Made by a program: the position numbers and the translations under genes | The notes under the pieces: generated by a model | Told to the model about the DNA's origin: nothing | What the model saw: the letters and a program-made list of their open reading frames with translations, nothing else | The model's database searches: none | Shown here: piece after piece, positions 51,556-60,810 of the stretch | Layout: every line of letters starts with the position of its first letter | Position numbering within the stretch: position 1 is the stretch's first letter | NCBI GenBank assembly: GCA_020634515.1 | Contig: JACKBL010000004.1 | Location: 186,001-250,000, forward strand | Length of the DNA stretch: 64,000 bases | Source of the DNA: Ardenticatenales bacterium | GTDB taxonomy: Bacteria > Chloroflexota > Anaerolineae > Promineifilales > Promineifilaceae | Reading direction: 5' to 3'

Positions 51556-53916
51556 ATGAATACGCTATTCCGCAAAATGCTACGCGATCTGCGCGCCATG
51601 TGGCCGCAAACGTTGGCCCTGGTCGTCATTATGACCCTGGGCGTCTCCGGCTTTATCGGCCTGATCAGCGCCTACCGCGACCTGGGCACATCCTATCGCA
51701 ACACCTATGATCAACTGCGCTTCGCCGATGTGACGTTCCAGGTAGATAGCGCGCCTGCCGGCATTTCCGCCGACATAACCCAACTCGACGGCGTGGCAGC
51801 GGTGACGGGCCGCCTGCGCGTAGACGCGGGGCTGGACCTGCCCGACGGGGACCAGGTGCGGGCGCGGCTGCTGGGGCTGCCCGGAGACGGCCAGCCCGCC
51901 GTGAACCAGCTATGGATCAGCGAGGGGCGCATGTTGGCCGCCGGCGACACCAACGCAGCCGTGCTGGAATCCGCCTTCGCCGGTCTGCACGATCTCCACC
52001 CGGGCGACACCATCACGCCCATCCTCAACGGCCAACCCACGCCGCTGACGCTGGTGGGCATCGCCTCCAGCCCGGAATACCTGATCGTCAGCCCCAGCCA
52101 GCAGGAAATTTTCCCCTCGCCGCGCAGCTTCGCCGTGATATTCCTGCCCCTCTCGACGCTGCAAGAGGCCATGAACGCGGGGGACGCCGTGAACGAGTTC
52201 GCGCTGCGCCTGCGCCCGGACGCGGACCAATCCGCCGTGGCCGCCGCCGCCGGCAGCGTCCTGCAGCCGTACCAGATTGAGTCCACCATCTGGCAGGGGG
52301 AGCAACCATCGAACGCCGCCTTGCAGCAAGACCTGGACGGCTACCGCGAACTCGCCAGCCTCATGCCCACCTTGATCATTGCCGTGGCCGCCATCTCCGT
52401 TTACGTGATGCTGGGGCGCATGGTGCGAGCGCAGCAGCCGCAGATCGGCCTGATGAAGGCGTTAGGCTACAGCAGCCGCGCCGTCCTGGGACATTATCTC
52501 GCCTTCGCCCTGGCGATAGGCGTGTTGGGAATGGTGTTGGGGGTGGCGGCGGGGATTCCGCTGGGGCGGTGGATTACGCAAACCTATGCCAGCGAGTTGG
52601 GCATCCCCCTGGTGCGCACGCACGTCTACGCGGACCTGATCGTGCCCGCCGCGGCTTTCAGCCTGATCGCCTCTATCCTGGCCGGATGGGGGCCGGCGCG
52701 GCAGTCGGCGCGGATGGCGCCGGCGGCGGCGATGCGGCTAGACCCGGCGGCGGCGCTCAGCGATGGGCATTTGAGCCTGCTAGAGCGATGGATCCGCCCG
52801 CCGCTGTGGCTGCGCTTGCCGCTGCGGAACGTGTTTCGCCAGCGCCGCCGCGCCCTGACGACGGGGTTGGGCATCATCTTTTCTTTTGTCCTCGTTTTGA
52901 TGGTTCTGGGACTGATAGATGCGATGCGCACGCTGCAAACGCAGACGTTCGAGGAGGTGGAGCGGTGGGATGTTGCCGCCGTGTTTGATACGCCGCAGGT
53001 GGAGAATACGTTGACGCGGGTGCGTTCGTGGGCGGGTGTGGCGGAGGCAGTGGGGGTGATGCAAATGCCGGCATCCCTCCACACCCCCGACGCCAGCCAG
53101 GACATCCTGCTCACCGCCCTCCCCCCGGAACAGGACATGCACGTCCTGCCCCTGGCGGCAGGCATCTCCCCCGCGCAGGCCCTCGCCGACGGCCAGATCG
53201 TCCTCACCGACGCCCTGGCGCGCCAACTCGGCGTGCAGCCGGGCGACCCCGTGACCCTGGACACCCCCCTGGGACGGCAAACCCTCCACCTCAGCGCCAC
53301 CGTCACCGAACTGATGAGCGCCGCCGCTTACGTCTCCCTGGCGCAGGCGCGCAAGCTCTCCCCCCTGCCCGTGCCCATCTTCAACGGCATCTACCTGCGC
53401 GTGGACCCGGCGCGGGCCAAAAGCATCAAGCGCGACCTCTACCGCCTACCCGGCGCGGCCAGCGTGCAGGTGAAGGCGGAAACGCGGCAGGATTTCGACC
53501 AACTCGTCGGCCTCTTTTGGGCCTTCATGCTGATGATGTTGGGCTTTGTGCTGGTGATGGCCTTCGCCCTGCTGTTCAACGCCGCCACGGTGAACGTGTT
53601 GGAGCGGCAGCGGGAGCTGGCGACGATGCGGGCCATCGGCAGCGACAAGTGGCGCATTGCCGGCAACATCTCGCTGGAGACGGCGCTGTTGTGGCTGCTG
53701 GCGCTGGTTCCCGGTCTGCTGCTGGGCACGTGGACCGCCGTACAGATGGGGCAGGCATTCAGCGCCGAGTTATTCGAGTTCGACATTCACATTTCGTGGG
53801 AGAGTTATTTGTTGACCAGTGCCGGCATTCTCCTCACCATGCTCCTCGCCGCCATCCCCGCCATCCGCCGCGTCAACCGCCTCAACCTGGCCGAGGCGAC
53901 CAAGATTTTGACGTAA
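51556..53916 (+). CDS. FtsX-like ABC permease, MacB-type
   Basis: 786 residues. An N-terminal helix (LALVVIMTLGVSGFIGLISAYRD) precedes a periplasmic MacB_PCD-like domain (~45-250), followed by three membrane helices (first FtsX core ~265-395), a second long extracytoplasmic domain (~440-640) and a final FtsX core with three helices (ending IPAIRRVNRLNLAEATKIL). This duplicated-FtsX design is typical of permeases that export lipids, lipoproteins or peptides with a MacB-like ATPase. It pairs with the ATPase just upstream. No clear ribosome site is visible. Confidence 0.88.
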   Translation: MNTLFRKMLRDLRAMWPQTLALVVIMTLGVSGFIGLISAYRDLGTSYRNTYDQLRFADVTFQVDSAPAGISADITQLDGVAAVTGRLRVDAGLDLPDGDQVRARLLGLPGDGQPAVNQLWISEGRMLAAGDTNAAVLESAFAGLHDLHPGDTITPILNGQPTPLTLVGIASSPEYLIVSPSQQEIFPSPRSFAVIFLPLSTLQEAMNAGDAVNEFALRLRPDADQSAVAAAAGSVLQPYQIESTIWQGEQPSNAALQQDLDGYRELASLMPTLIIAVAAISVYVMLGRMVRAQQPQIGLMKALGYSSRAVLGHYLAFALAIGVLGMVLGVAAGIPLGRWITQTYASELGIPLVRTHVYADLIVPAAAFSLIASILAGWGPARQSARMAPAAAMRLDPAAALSDGHLSLLERWIRPPLWLRLPLRNVFRQRRRALTTGLGIIFSFVLVLMVLGLIDAMRTLQTQTFEEVERWDVAAVFDTPQVENTLTRVRSWAGVAEAVGVMQMPASLHTPDASQDILLTALPPEQDMHVLPLAAGISPAQALADGQIVLTDALARQLGVQPGDPVTLDTPLGRQTLHLSATVTELMSAAAYVSLAQARKLSPLPVPIFNGIYLRVDPARAKSIKRDLYRLPGAASVQVKAETRQDFDQLVGLFWAFMLMMLGFVLVMAFALLFNAATVNVLERQRELATMRAIGSDKWRIAGNISLETALLWLLALVPGLLLGTWTAVQMGQAFSAELFEFDIHISWESYLLTSAGILLTMLLAAIPAIRRVNRLNLAEATKILT

Positions 53917-54043
53917 ATTCTCTCCTCAGTGCAAGTTGGCATCTGGTTGGTTTGATTTGGCGGGTTGCCAGCCCAGGGGAATTTTTCTCGTCTTGGGTAT
54001 AAGGTGTTTTTAGCTATCGCCGCTTTCCGAATTAGCGCCCAAC

Positions 54044-54078
54044 AAAAAAGGCGCTGAATTCGGTTTGAATTCAGCGCC
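54044..54078 (-). terminator. Orphan minus-strand intrinsic terminator
   Basis: GGCGCTGAATTC (54050-54061) and GAATTCAGCGCC (54067-54078) form a perfect 12-bp stem with a five-base loop; on the minus strand a six-T run follows. Both neighbours are on the plus strand. AGCGCC just to the left (54034-54039) could pair with GGCGCT instead, giving two competing structures. Confidence 0.55.
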
Positions 54079-54250
54079 CGGATAAACTCCCGCCTGGCTC
54101 AGGCATAGTTGGCGTCATGATTCGTTATGTTTGCCGGCATCTGTTGGGCGGCTGTGGGCAGTCACACTTTTTGTAAATGCCGGCAAACTTTGTGGGCAAC
54201 AGAATAATCTTCAGGCTATTCTTGATTTTGATTCGCAACTACTCACGATT

Positions 54251-54329
54251 ACCTTCCCGGAAGCTGTTTGGATGCTCAATAACTTGAATATGCAATGCTT
54301 TGGGCCTGAAATTGAGCTTCCGGGAAGGT
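54251..54329 (+). repeat. CTTCCCGGAAGC-type inverted repeat, copy 5
   Basis: Arms ACCTTCCCGGAAGCT (54251-54265) and AGCTTCCGGGAAGGT (54315-54329), with a 49-base interior. It lies 305 bases before the TIR-NTPase gene, farther from a start codon than the other copies. Confidence 0.8.
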
Positions 54330-54412
54330 TCCTCGTTAGGCTATGACCCCAGAGGCTGAATAGTCGCCTTTAATTATCCAAATACAGCCACTTCCTTGAC
54401 CCCGTTTTGAGA

Positions 54413-54444
54413 TATAATATGGGCAATGTTCACTTGAATGAACA
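54413..54444 (+). promoter_or_regulatory. Possible -10 box and operator upstream of the TIR-NTPase genes
   Basis: TATAAT lies at 54413-54418, but the only good -35 (TTGACC at 54396) is too close. TGTTCA (54427-54432) and TGAACA (54439-54444) form a 6-6-6 palindrome where a start site would be. Confidence 0.35.
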
Positions 54445-54634
54445 CTTCGCGTTTCGGGAAAGATGGGGTTGTGGTCTGCACATGTCCACTATTATCCATC
54501 CATTCCCGTCCGCTTTTACGGACGATTTCCGACGGATTTTTGCACCCGCCATCTCATTACGTCCGCTTTTTGATACGGCCTCCTGGCTTGTGATGTAAAC
54601 AAGCCTTGCTGCACACCGCAACACTTCCCTAAAA

Positions 54635-56491
54635 ATGGACAATCAACACAAAACGCAGCTTTATTGTGGAACCTTATTACAACAGGGCGTAAAGAGTGTC
54701 GCTAATAAACAGCGACGAAATGTCCGTGACATCCAGGGGGAGATCGGGCAGTCGCTACTGGGCGGATACAGTGGAGACGCGATTGCCAAGTGGAGTCGGG
54801 GCCATATTCCGGGCGACTTCGTATCCCATGTAGAGAAACTGGTGCAATACTGCGTCACGTATGGATTTGTGGGACGCTCCTGGGCGCAAAGTTTGCTGAT
54901 ACAGGCACGTCACCCCGCTCCTGGGGACGTTCTTGCCCGCCTGTTTGCCGACGCTCCCCGTTCACGCATCTTTCTTTGTTATGCCGGCAACGTACAGCCA
55001 GATTCGCACATCGCCCAAACCCTATCAGAAAAATTGCGCCAACATCACCACATCTTTTTCGACCAGGCGCAGCAGGCATCTCCCGATGGAATAGCCCTCT
55101 CTATTAACGAACTAAAACAAGCCGATTTCGTCATCGCCCTACTTTCCGCCCGCTCCATAGCAGACGAGATGCTTCTCTTTCAACTGGAGGAAATACATCG
55201 CCTGCGCGAGACAAATTCAGGCAGGCCGCTTCTTTTTACGGTGCGGCTGGCTTATGCCGGCACATTCCCGGAGCCAACGGAAACCTACCTGGACCACAGC
55301 AGCCTGGACATCATCTGGCGGACGATAGAAGACACACCCCGACTGGTGGAAGATATTCGGCAGGCCATCTTGGGCAAGATGCCCATTGCCGGCATCGCCA
55401 AACAACCGCGACAAACAGACCAAACAATTGACATGCTGCCCCCTCTGCCTCTGGCTTCCCGTCTCCCCCTGGAGATGCCGGAAGGCACCATGTCGCCTGA
55501 CTCCGCTTTCTATATCGAAAGAGAGGCGGATCGCATAGCACGGCAGGCCATGCTGCACCCAGGCGTTACTATCACCATAAAAGGGCCTCGCCAAACGGGA
55601 AAAAGCTCTTTATTAGCACGGTTGATGGCGTCCGGGAAAAATGCCGGCAAACACGTCATCTTCCTCGACTTCCAACAAATGCAGCCAACCCACAGCGATT
55701 TCGAAACCTTCTTGCGCCAGTTTTGCAGCGCCTTCGCCTATTACCTGGATGCGGCCGCATGGGAAGAATTGGATGAAAAACTGACCACCTACTGGCGGCT
55801 CCCGCTACCCGCTGCCTTGCGGTGTACAGAATATATCAGACATTGCCTGCTCACCCACAGCGACCGCACGCTTCTACTCGCTATTGACGAAGTTGACAAC
55901 ATCTATGACACTGATTTCCGCAACAGCTTCTTTGGTATGCTGCGCAGTTGGCACAATGGGCGCGCGCTGGAATCCGTGTGGAAACATCTGGACCTGGCCC
56001 TGGTCAGTTCAACCGAACCCTATGGTTTCATAAACGACCTGCATCAATCCCCCTTTAACGTAGGCGTGACTGTTTCACTAACCAACTTCACCCTGGCCCA
56101 GGTGTCAGAACTCAACCGCCGCCACCATGAACCGTTGAACAGCAACCAGTTGGCGCGGCTAATGTCCCTGTTGCAGGGACATCCCTATCTCGTCCGCCGC
56201 GCCCTCTACCTTCTGGCGCGGCAAGAAATATCCGCCCCTGATTTTTTCCGCCACGCCGCGGAAGATGACGGCCCCTACGGGGATCATTTACGTCGCCATC
56301 TCTTAAACTTATATTTGCATCCTGCGTTGCGCCGCGGATTTCAGCAAGTCCTCCACGAACAGCGCTGCGATGACCACCAGGTATTCTGGCGACTACAGGG
56401 CGCCGGCCTGGTGCGGCAAGAAGAAGAGTATACCGTTATTCCCAGTTGCCAACTTTACGCCGATTTCTTTGCCAAAAATTTGCATGACTGA
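54635..56491 (+). CDS. HTH-TIR-AAA-like NTPase, candidate conflict/defence protein
   Basis: 618 residues. Residues ~10-100 form a helical XRE-like module (LLGGYSGDAIAKWSRGHIPGD...VTYGFVGRSWAQSLLIQA) common at the start of Chloroflexota STAND-type proteins. A TIR-like domain (~105-215) shows RIFLCYAGNVQPDSHIAQTL, FFDQAQQASPDG and ADFVIALLSARSIADEMLLFQLEEI, with an acidic residue at the NADase position. An AAA-like P-loop domain (~290-600) has IKGPRQTGKSSLL and LLLAIDEVDNIY. TIR domains in such architectures cleave NAD+ or make signal nucleotides during abortive infection, so a defence role is a fair inference. Its stop overlaps the next start by eight bases. Confidence 0.82.
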   Translation: MDNQHKTQLYCGTLLQQGVKSVANKQRRNVRDIQGEIGQSLLGGYSGDAIAKWSRGHIPGDFVSHVEKLVQYCVTYGFVGRSWAQSLLIQARHPAPGDVLARLFADAPRSRIFLCYAGNVQPDSHIAQTLSEKLRQHHHIFFDQAQQASPDGIALSINELKQADFVIALLSARSIADEMLLFQLEEIHRLRETNSGRPLLFTVRLAYAGTFPEPTETYLDHSSLDIIWRTIEDTPRLVEDIRQAILGKMPIAGIAKQPRQTDQTIDMLPPLPLASRLPLEMPEGTMSPDSAFYIEREADRIARQAMLHPGVTITIKGPRQTGKSSLLARLMASGKNAGKHVIFLDFQQMQPTHSDFETFLRQFCSAFAYYLDAAAWEELDEKLTTYWRLPLPAALRCTEYIRHCLLTHSDRTLLLAIDEVDNIYDTDFRNSFFGMLRSWHNGRALESVWKHLDLALVSSTEPYGFINDLHQSPFNVGVTVSLTNFTLAQVSELNRRHHEPLNSNQLARLMSLLQGHPYLVRRALYLLARQEISAPDFFRHAAEDDGPYGDHLRRHLLNLYLHPALRRGFQQVLHEQRCDDHQVFWRLQGAGLVRQEEEYTVIPSCQLYADFFAKNLHD

Positions 56492-59400
56492 TCAAAATAT
56501 CTACACCATTAAAGGTACGGTTCAGGCCGGTCACGGCATTTACATTCACCGCCAGGCCGATGCCGAACTGCTTCGGCTTTGCCAGACCGGGGCTTTTGCC
56601 TATGTCCTCACCGCTCGTCAGATGGGAAAATCCAGCCTGATGGTGAATACCGCGCAACGTCTGGCGCAAGAGGGAATCCGTTCCGTCACCATTGACCTTT
56701 CCCGCTTTGGCAATGAACAAATCACAGCGGAACAATGGCACCTTGGCCTTCTCTTCACAATCAGCCAAAGTCTGCAACTGCAGACGGACCTTTTTGATTG
56801 GTGGCACGGCCACGAACAGTTAAGCCTGATGCACCGCTTCATGCTTTTCTTCCGTGAAGTGTTATTACGGGAAGTGGTCACCCCGGTCGTTATCTTTGTT
56901 GATGAAATTGATACGACGCTGCGGCTGGATTTTACGGATGACTTTTTTGCCGGCATTCGTTCCCTCTACAACGCCCGCGCCACCGAACCCGCCCTGGCAC
57001 GCCTCTCCTTCGTCCTCTTTGGCGTTGCCACCCCCAGCGAACTCATCACCGACCCCCGCCGCACCCCCTTCAACATCGGCCAACGGGTCGAACTCACCGA
57101 CTTCACCCTGGAAGAAGCCCTCCCCCTGGCCGCGGGACTGAAACTCCCCCCAGACAAAGCCCGCCAGACCCTGACATGGGTCCTCCATTGGACAGGAGGA
57201 CACCCCTATCTGACACAGCGCGTATGCGAGCGCATCCAATCCCTCAGCGCGCGGCAGGAATGGCGCGAAGCCTCCCGCGATGCCGTGGAACAACTCGTCG
57301 CCACTGTTTTTTTTAGTCGCAAAGGATGGGAAGACGATAATCTACAATTCGTTCGTGATTGGCTCACATCGCCCAAAGGAGACCTGGACCCCACCCTGGT
57401 ATTAAAAATCTATCAGGCCATCCGCGTCAAAAAACGCCCCGTGCGTGATGACGCGCAATCCCCGCTCAAAGCCCACTTAAAACTATCCGGCATCGTCCGC
57501 GCGGAAGCAGGCCTGCTAAAGGTACGCAACCCCATCTACGCAACCCTCTTTGACGAACCGTGGATTCGCCAGCATTGGCCCGTAAGCTGGTGGGACCTGA
57601 TCCCTCGTGAAGTGAAAATTGCCGCCGGCGTGAGCGCCGCCCTGCTCACAGGACTCATCCTCGTCCTGCTTTTTGCCATCCGCCAATTCGAAGTTGCCCG
57701 AATCAATGAAACCTTTTCCCGTATATTCCGCACCCAGGCAATCGCCATGGAACGCCTGACGGATTCACCACAACAAAGTCTCTTGTTGGCCACGGAAGCG
57801 CTACGCATGGCACAGGAGCAGGGACAAACAAACACGCTCCTCACCGAAAACATCCTCTGGCAGGCGCTCACACAAACCGGCGGTCGCCCCCTGGCCGGTC
57901 ACACAGACGGGATCAATGCCGTGGCTATCACACCTGATAGTCGCTGGTTGGCAACCGGAAGCAAAGATGGCGACATTCGCATCTGGGACCTCTCCGCCGC
58001 CGACCCCGCGGCCAATCCCATTATCCTCAAGGGCCACGAAGACATCATCAAATCGCTGGCCATGAGCGCGGATGGGCACTGGCTGGCCTCGGGCAGCCAT
58101 GACAACACCGCCCGCATCTGGGACCTAACCCACATGGAGGACATTCCCGCCCCCATCGTCTTGCGTGGGCACCGGGCCGTGATTACGGCCCTCGCCTTTA
58201 CCCCGGATAATCACTGGTTGATAACGGGGAGCGGCGACAAAACCGCCCGTATGTGGAACCTCACAGCCCCAGACCCGTCCGCCAACCCGCTCATCCTGGC
58301 CGGGCATACAAATCAGATAGCCACCCTGGCCGTCAGTCCTGATGGACATTGGCTGGCGACGGGGAGTTTCGACTTCACGGCGCGCCTGTGGAATCTGCGC
58401 AGCGCCCACCCAGAAACATCCGCCATTGTCCTGCCTGGACATACCAACAATGTCTGGTCGCTGGCCATCAGCCCCGACAATCACTGGCTGGCAACCGCCA
58501 GCTTTGACCAGGACGTCCGTCTCTGGAATCTGCTCGCGCCAGACCCCGAAAACATGCTGGCGGCTGTTTTGCCCCACGAAAACATCCCCACGGATTTGGC
58601 CTTCAGCCCCGATGCCCACTGGCTGGCAACCGGCGGGTTGGACCGAAAAGTTCACTTGTGGGATTTGACCACGGAGGATCCTGCCGATACACCGCTGCTC
58701 CTGGCGGAACACCAAGGGTTAATAGAAACCGTTGTTTTCAGCCCTGATGGACACTGGTTGGCCACAACCAGCGCGGACAACACAGCCCGTCTCTGGGATT
58801 TGCGGAAACCAGACCCTACCACCGCTTCTGTGCGTCTGTCGGGACACGCGGACACGATCAAAACGGCGACAATCAGCTCTGACAGTCATTGGCTGGTCAC
58901 GGGCAGCGCCGATAATACGGCCCGACTCTGGGATTTGCAGAGTGACAATCCGGCAGCAGCGCCGGCGCCCATTGTCTTACGCGGGCACACGGATTGGGTC
59001 GGAGATTTGGCCGTTACTTCCAATAAAAATCAGTTGTTGACCGTCAGTACCGACCAGACGGCCCGTATTTGGGACCTGACCACACCAAACCCGTCAACAA
59101 CGTCCATCGTACTGGCCGGACACCATGACTGGATACCCAATCTGGCGCTTAGCACGGACAATCATTGGCTGGCAACCGCCAGTTGGGATGGAACGGTACG
59201 TCTTTGGGATTTGACGGCGACAGAAATTTCTACCCAACCTGTAGTTTTGTCCGCTCACGAGGCTCGCGTAGAAACGGTAACGATCAGTCCAGATAATCAT
59301 TGGCTGGTGACGGGAAGTTGGGACGGCACGGCCCGACTTTGGGATTTGCAGGCCCCGGACCCATCCTCGACTTCCATTCTGCTCCCAGGGCATACGGGAA

Positions 59401-60143
59401 ACGTAACGTCCAGCGCGATCAGCCCGGACAATCATTGGCTGGCCGCAGGAAGTTTTGAGGGTTTTGTTCTGCTGTGGGATTTAACGACGCTGCCTGTCGT
59501 CAATGAACCAATTAAGCTGCCGGGCCACAACGGACGCATTTGGGAACTCGCGTTTAGCGGCGATGGCCGCTGGCTGGTGACGGGCAGCGAGGATCGAACG
59601 GCTCGCTTGTGGGATCTGACCGAACCCGATCCCACTGCCGATCAACACATCCTGAGTCATAATGGCATTGTTTTCGATCTGGCGATTAGCCCGGACAGTC
59701 GCTGGCTGGCTATCGCCTGCGGCGACTCTTCCGTCTACTTGTGGGATTTGACGTCACCTGATTTGGAAATCGCCCCGCTGCTCCTAAAAGGGCACAAAGG
59801 GAACGTGTTTACGGTCGCTTTCAGCCCCGACGGCCATTGGTTAGCCAGCGGCAGCGAGGATCGTACGGCTCGCCTCTGGGATATGACCACGACAGTGCCG
59901 GCAGCAGCCTCCATCATTTTTGCCGGCCACCAGAACTGGGTCTGGACACTCCTGTTCAGCCCCGACAATCATTGGCTCATAACGGGCAGTGTTGACGGGA
60001 GTGTGCGCTTGTGGACGCTGGATACAACGGAACTGGTAGCGTTAGCCTGCCAGGCTGCCGGCCGCAATCTGACACAGGTCGAATGGAGTCAATACTTCGG
60101 TGTTGCGCAGCCATACCATCGCACCTGCCCCACCCTTCCCTAA
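56484..60143 (+). CDS. AAA-like NTPase with membrane helix and 16 WD40 repeats
   Basis: 1219 residues. The start ATG overlaps the previous stop (ATGACTGA), indicating translational coupling. An AAA-like P-loop domain (~1-370) has VLTARQMGKSSLMV and VIFVDEIDTT. One membrane helix follows (VSAALLTGLILVLLFAI, ~385-405) with a short coiled region. The rest carries 16 WD40 repeats, each with GH...SPDNHWLATGS...D.TARLWDL, enough for two propellers, ending in a WSQYFG...TCPTLP tail. With the TIR-NTPase partner this looks like a two-component sensor-effector system: the WD40 face would recognise a trigger and the NTPases relay it. Many repeats are near-identical, suggesting recent duplication. Confidence 0.85.
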   Translation: MTDQNIYTIKGTVQAGHGIYIHRQADAELLRLCQTGAFAYVLTARQMGKSSLMVNTAQRLAQEGIRSVTIDLSRFGNEQITAEQWHLGLLFTISQSLQLQTDLFDWWHGHEQLSLMHRFMLFFREVLLREVVTPVVIFVDEIDTTLRLDFTDDFFAGIRSLYNARATEPALARLSFVLFGVATPSELITDPRRTPFNIGQRVELTDFTLEEALPLAAGLKLPPDKARQTLTWVLHWTGGHPYLTQRVCERIQSLSARQEWREASRDAVEQLVATVFFSRKGWEDDNLQFVRDWLTSPKGDLDPTLVLKIYQAIRVKKRPVRDDAQSPLKAHLKLSGIVRAEAGLLKVRNPIYATLFDEPWIRQHWPVSWWDLIPREVKIAAGVSAALLTGLILVLLFAIRQFEVARINETFSRIFRTQAIAMERLTDSPQQSLLLATEALRMAQEQGQTNTLLTENILWQALTQTGGRPLAGHTDGINAVAITPDSRWLATGSKDGDIRIWDLSAADPAANPIILKGHEDIIKSLAMSADGHWLASGSHDNTARIWDLTHMEDIPAPIVLRGHRAVITALAFTPDNHWLITGSGDKTARMWNLTAPDPSANPLILAGHTNQIATLAVSPDGHWLATGSFDFTARLWNLRSAHPETSAIVLPGHTNNVWSLAISPDNHWLATASFDQDVRLWNLLAPDPENMLAAVLPHENIPTDLAFSPDAHWLATGGLDRKVHLWDLTTEDPADTPLLLAEHQGLIETVVFSPDGHWLATTSADNTARLWDLRKPDPTTASVRLSGHADTIKTATISSDSHWLVTGSADNTARLWDLQSDNPAAAPAPIVLRGHTDWVGDLAVTSNKNQLLTVSTDQTARIWDLTTPNPSTTSIVLAGHHDWIPNLALSTDNHWLATASWDGTVRLWDLTATEISTQPVVLSAHEARVETVTISPDNHWLVTGSWDGTARLWDLQAPDPSSTSILLPGHTGNVTSSAISPDNHWLAAGSFEGFVLLWDLTTLPVVNEPIKLPGHNGRIWELAFSGDGRWLVTGSEDRTARLWDLTEPDPTADQHILSHNGIVFDLAISPDSRWLAIACGDSSVYLWDLTSPDLEIAPLLLKGHKGNVFTVAFSPDGHWLASGSEDRTARLWDMTTTVPAAASIIFAGHQNWVWTLLFSPDNHWLITGSVDGSVRLWTLDTTELVALACQAAGRNLTQVEWSQYFGVAQPYHRTCPTLP

Positions 60144-60163
60144 AAGCCCCTTCTCGTACCGGC

Positions 60164-60775
60164 TCAGAATGTGCCGGGGCAAGGTGACTTGAGCGCCTGT
60201 CGCGTGGCCGTGACAATTAACTCGTGTTCCGCCGCGTGCATGCGCGCCTCAAAGTCGGCCAGGGTGTCCGTGGGGTGGAGGGGGACGACGCGCTGGCCGA
60301 TGACGGGTCCCGCGTCCACTTCGGGCACGACAACGTGCACTATGCACCCGCTATGCGAAATTTCGCCGCGTCGGTAGGCTTCGTAGGCGCGTTGGATGGC
60401 GTGCGTGCCGGCATATTGCCCAGGCAGCGCCGGATGTAAATTGATCACCCGGTTCGGAAATTCGTTCAGAAAAGCCGGGCTGAGAATGTGCATCCACCCC
60501 GCCAACACAATCAAGTCCGGCGCATATGGCTGAATGGCCGCCGCCAACGCCGCGTCATAATCCACGCGCGTCTGGCCCGCTTCGCGGAACGGGCGCAAAG
60601 GAAAATAGAGCGCCGGCACACCCGCCTCCCGCGCCCGCGTCAAGCCATACGCCTCCCGCCGATTCGAGACGACGAGAACGATGGATGCCGGCATTTCCCC
60701 TCCCTTCGCCGCATCCAACAATGCCTGCAAATTCGTCCCCGACCCGGAAACCAAGACCACCAGGCGTTTACGCAT
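60164..60775 (-). CDS. purN: Phosphoribosylglycinamide formyltransferase
   Basis: 203 residues, the usual PurN length. LVVLVSGSGTNLQALLD at the N-terminus, LIVLAGWMHILSPAFL, the catalytic NLHPALPGQYAG and the conserved SGCIVHVVVPEVDAGPVI with the Asp that positions the formyl group. It transfers formyl from 10-formyl-THF to GAR, step three of purine synthesis. GGAGG five bases upstream fixes the ATG. Last gene of the purine operon, 35 bases after purM; it converges on the WD40 gene with 20 bases between stops. Confidence 0.95.
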   Translation of the reverse strand: MRKRLVVLVSGSGTNLQALLDAAKGGEMPASIVLVVSNRREAYGLTRAREAGVPALYFPLRPFREAGQTRVDYDAALAAAIQPYAPDLIVLAGWMHILSPAFLNEFPNRVINLHPALPGQYAGTHAIQRAYEAYRRGEISHSGCIVHVVVPEVDAGPVIGQRVVPLHPTDTLADFEARMHAAEHELIVTATRQALKSPCPGTF

Positions 60776-60810
60776 ACGACCTCCGAGGGAAGCGTGGGGC
60801 GCGCGCGTAA

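Larger units (their letters stand above)
53917..54634. other. 718-base intergenic region before the TIR-NTPase operon
   Basis: It contains an orphan minus-strand terminator (54044-54078), two TGCCGGCA motifs, a CTTCCCGGAAGC inverted repeat (54251-54329), and a TATAAT box with an operator-like palindrome (54413-54444). Open frames across 54131-54346 and 54407-54598 overlap these structures and were not called as genes. Confidence 0.5.

Noticed and set aside
53028..54002. 324-residue open frame overlapping the FtsX-like gene
   Set aside because: It is an alternative frame of a clear permease, rich in Arg/Pro/His as expected for a shadow in GC-rich DNA.
7390..54329. CTTCCCGGAAGC repeats as ends of an insertion sequence
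   Set aside because: Interiors are under 55 bases and unrelated between loci, with no transposase or clear target duplications.
54131..54598. Two small open frames before the TIR-NTPase gene
   Set aside because: One spans an inverted repeat and the other lacks a ribosome site and family match.
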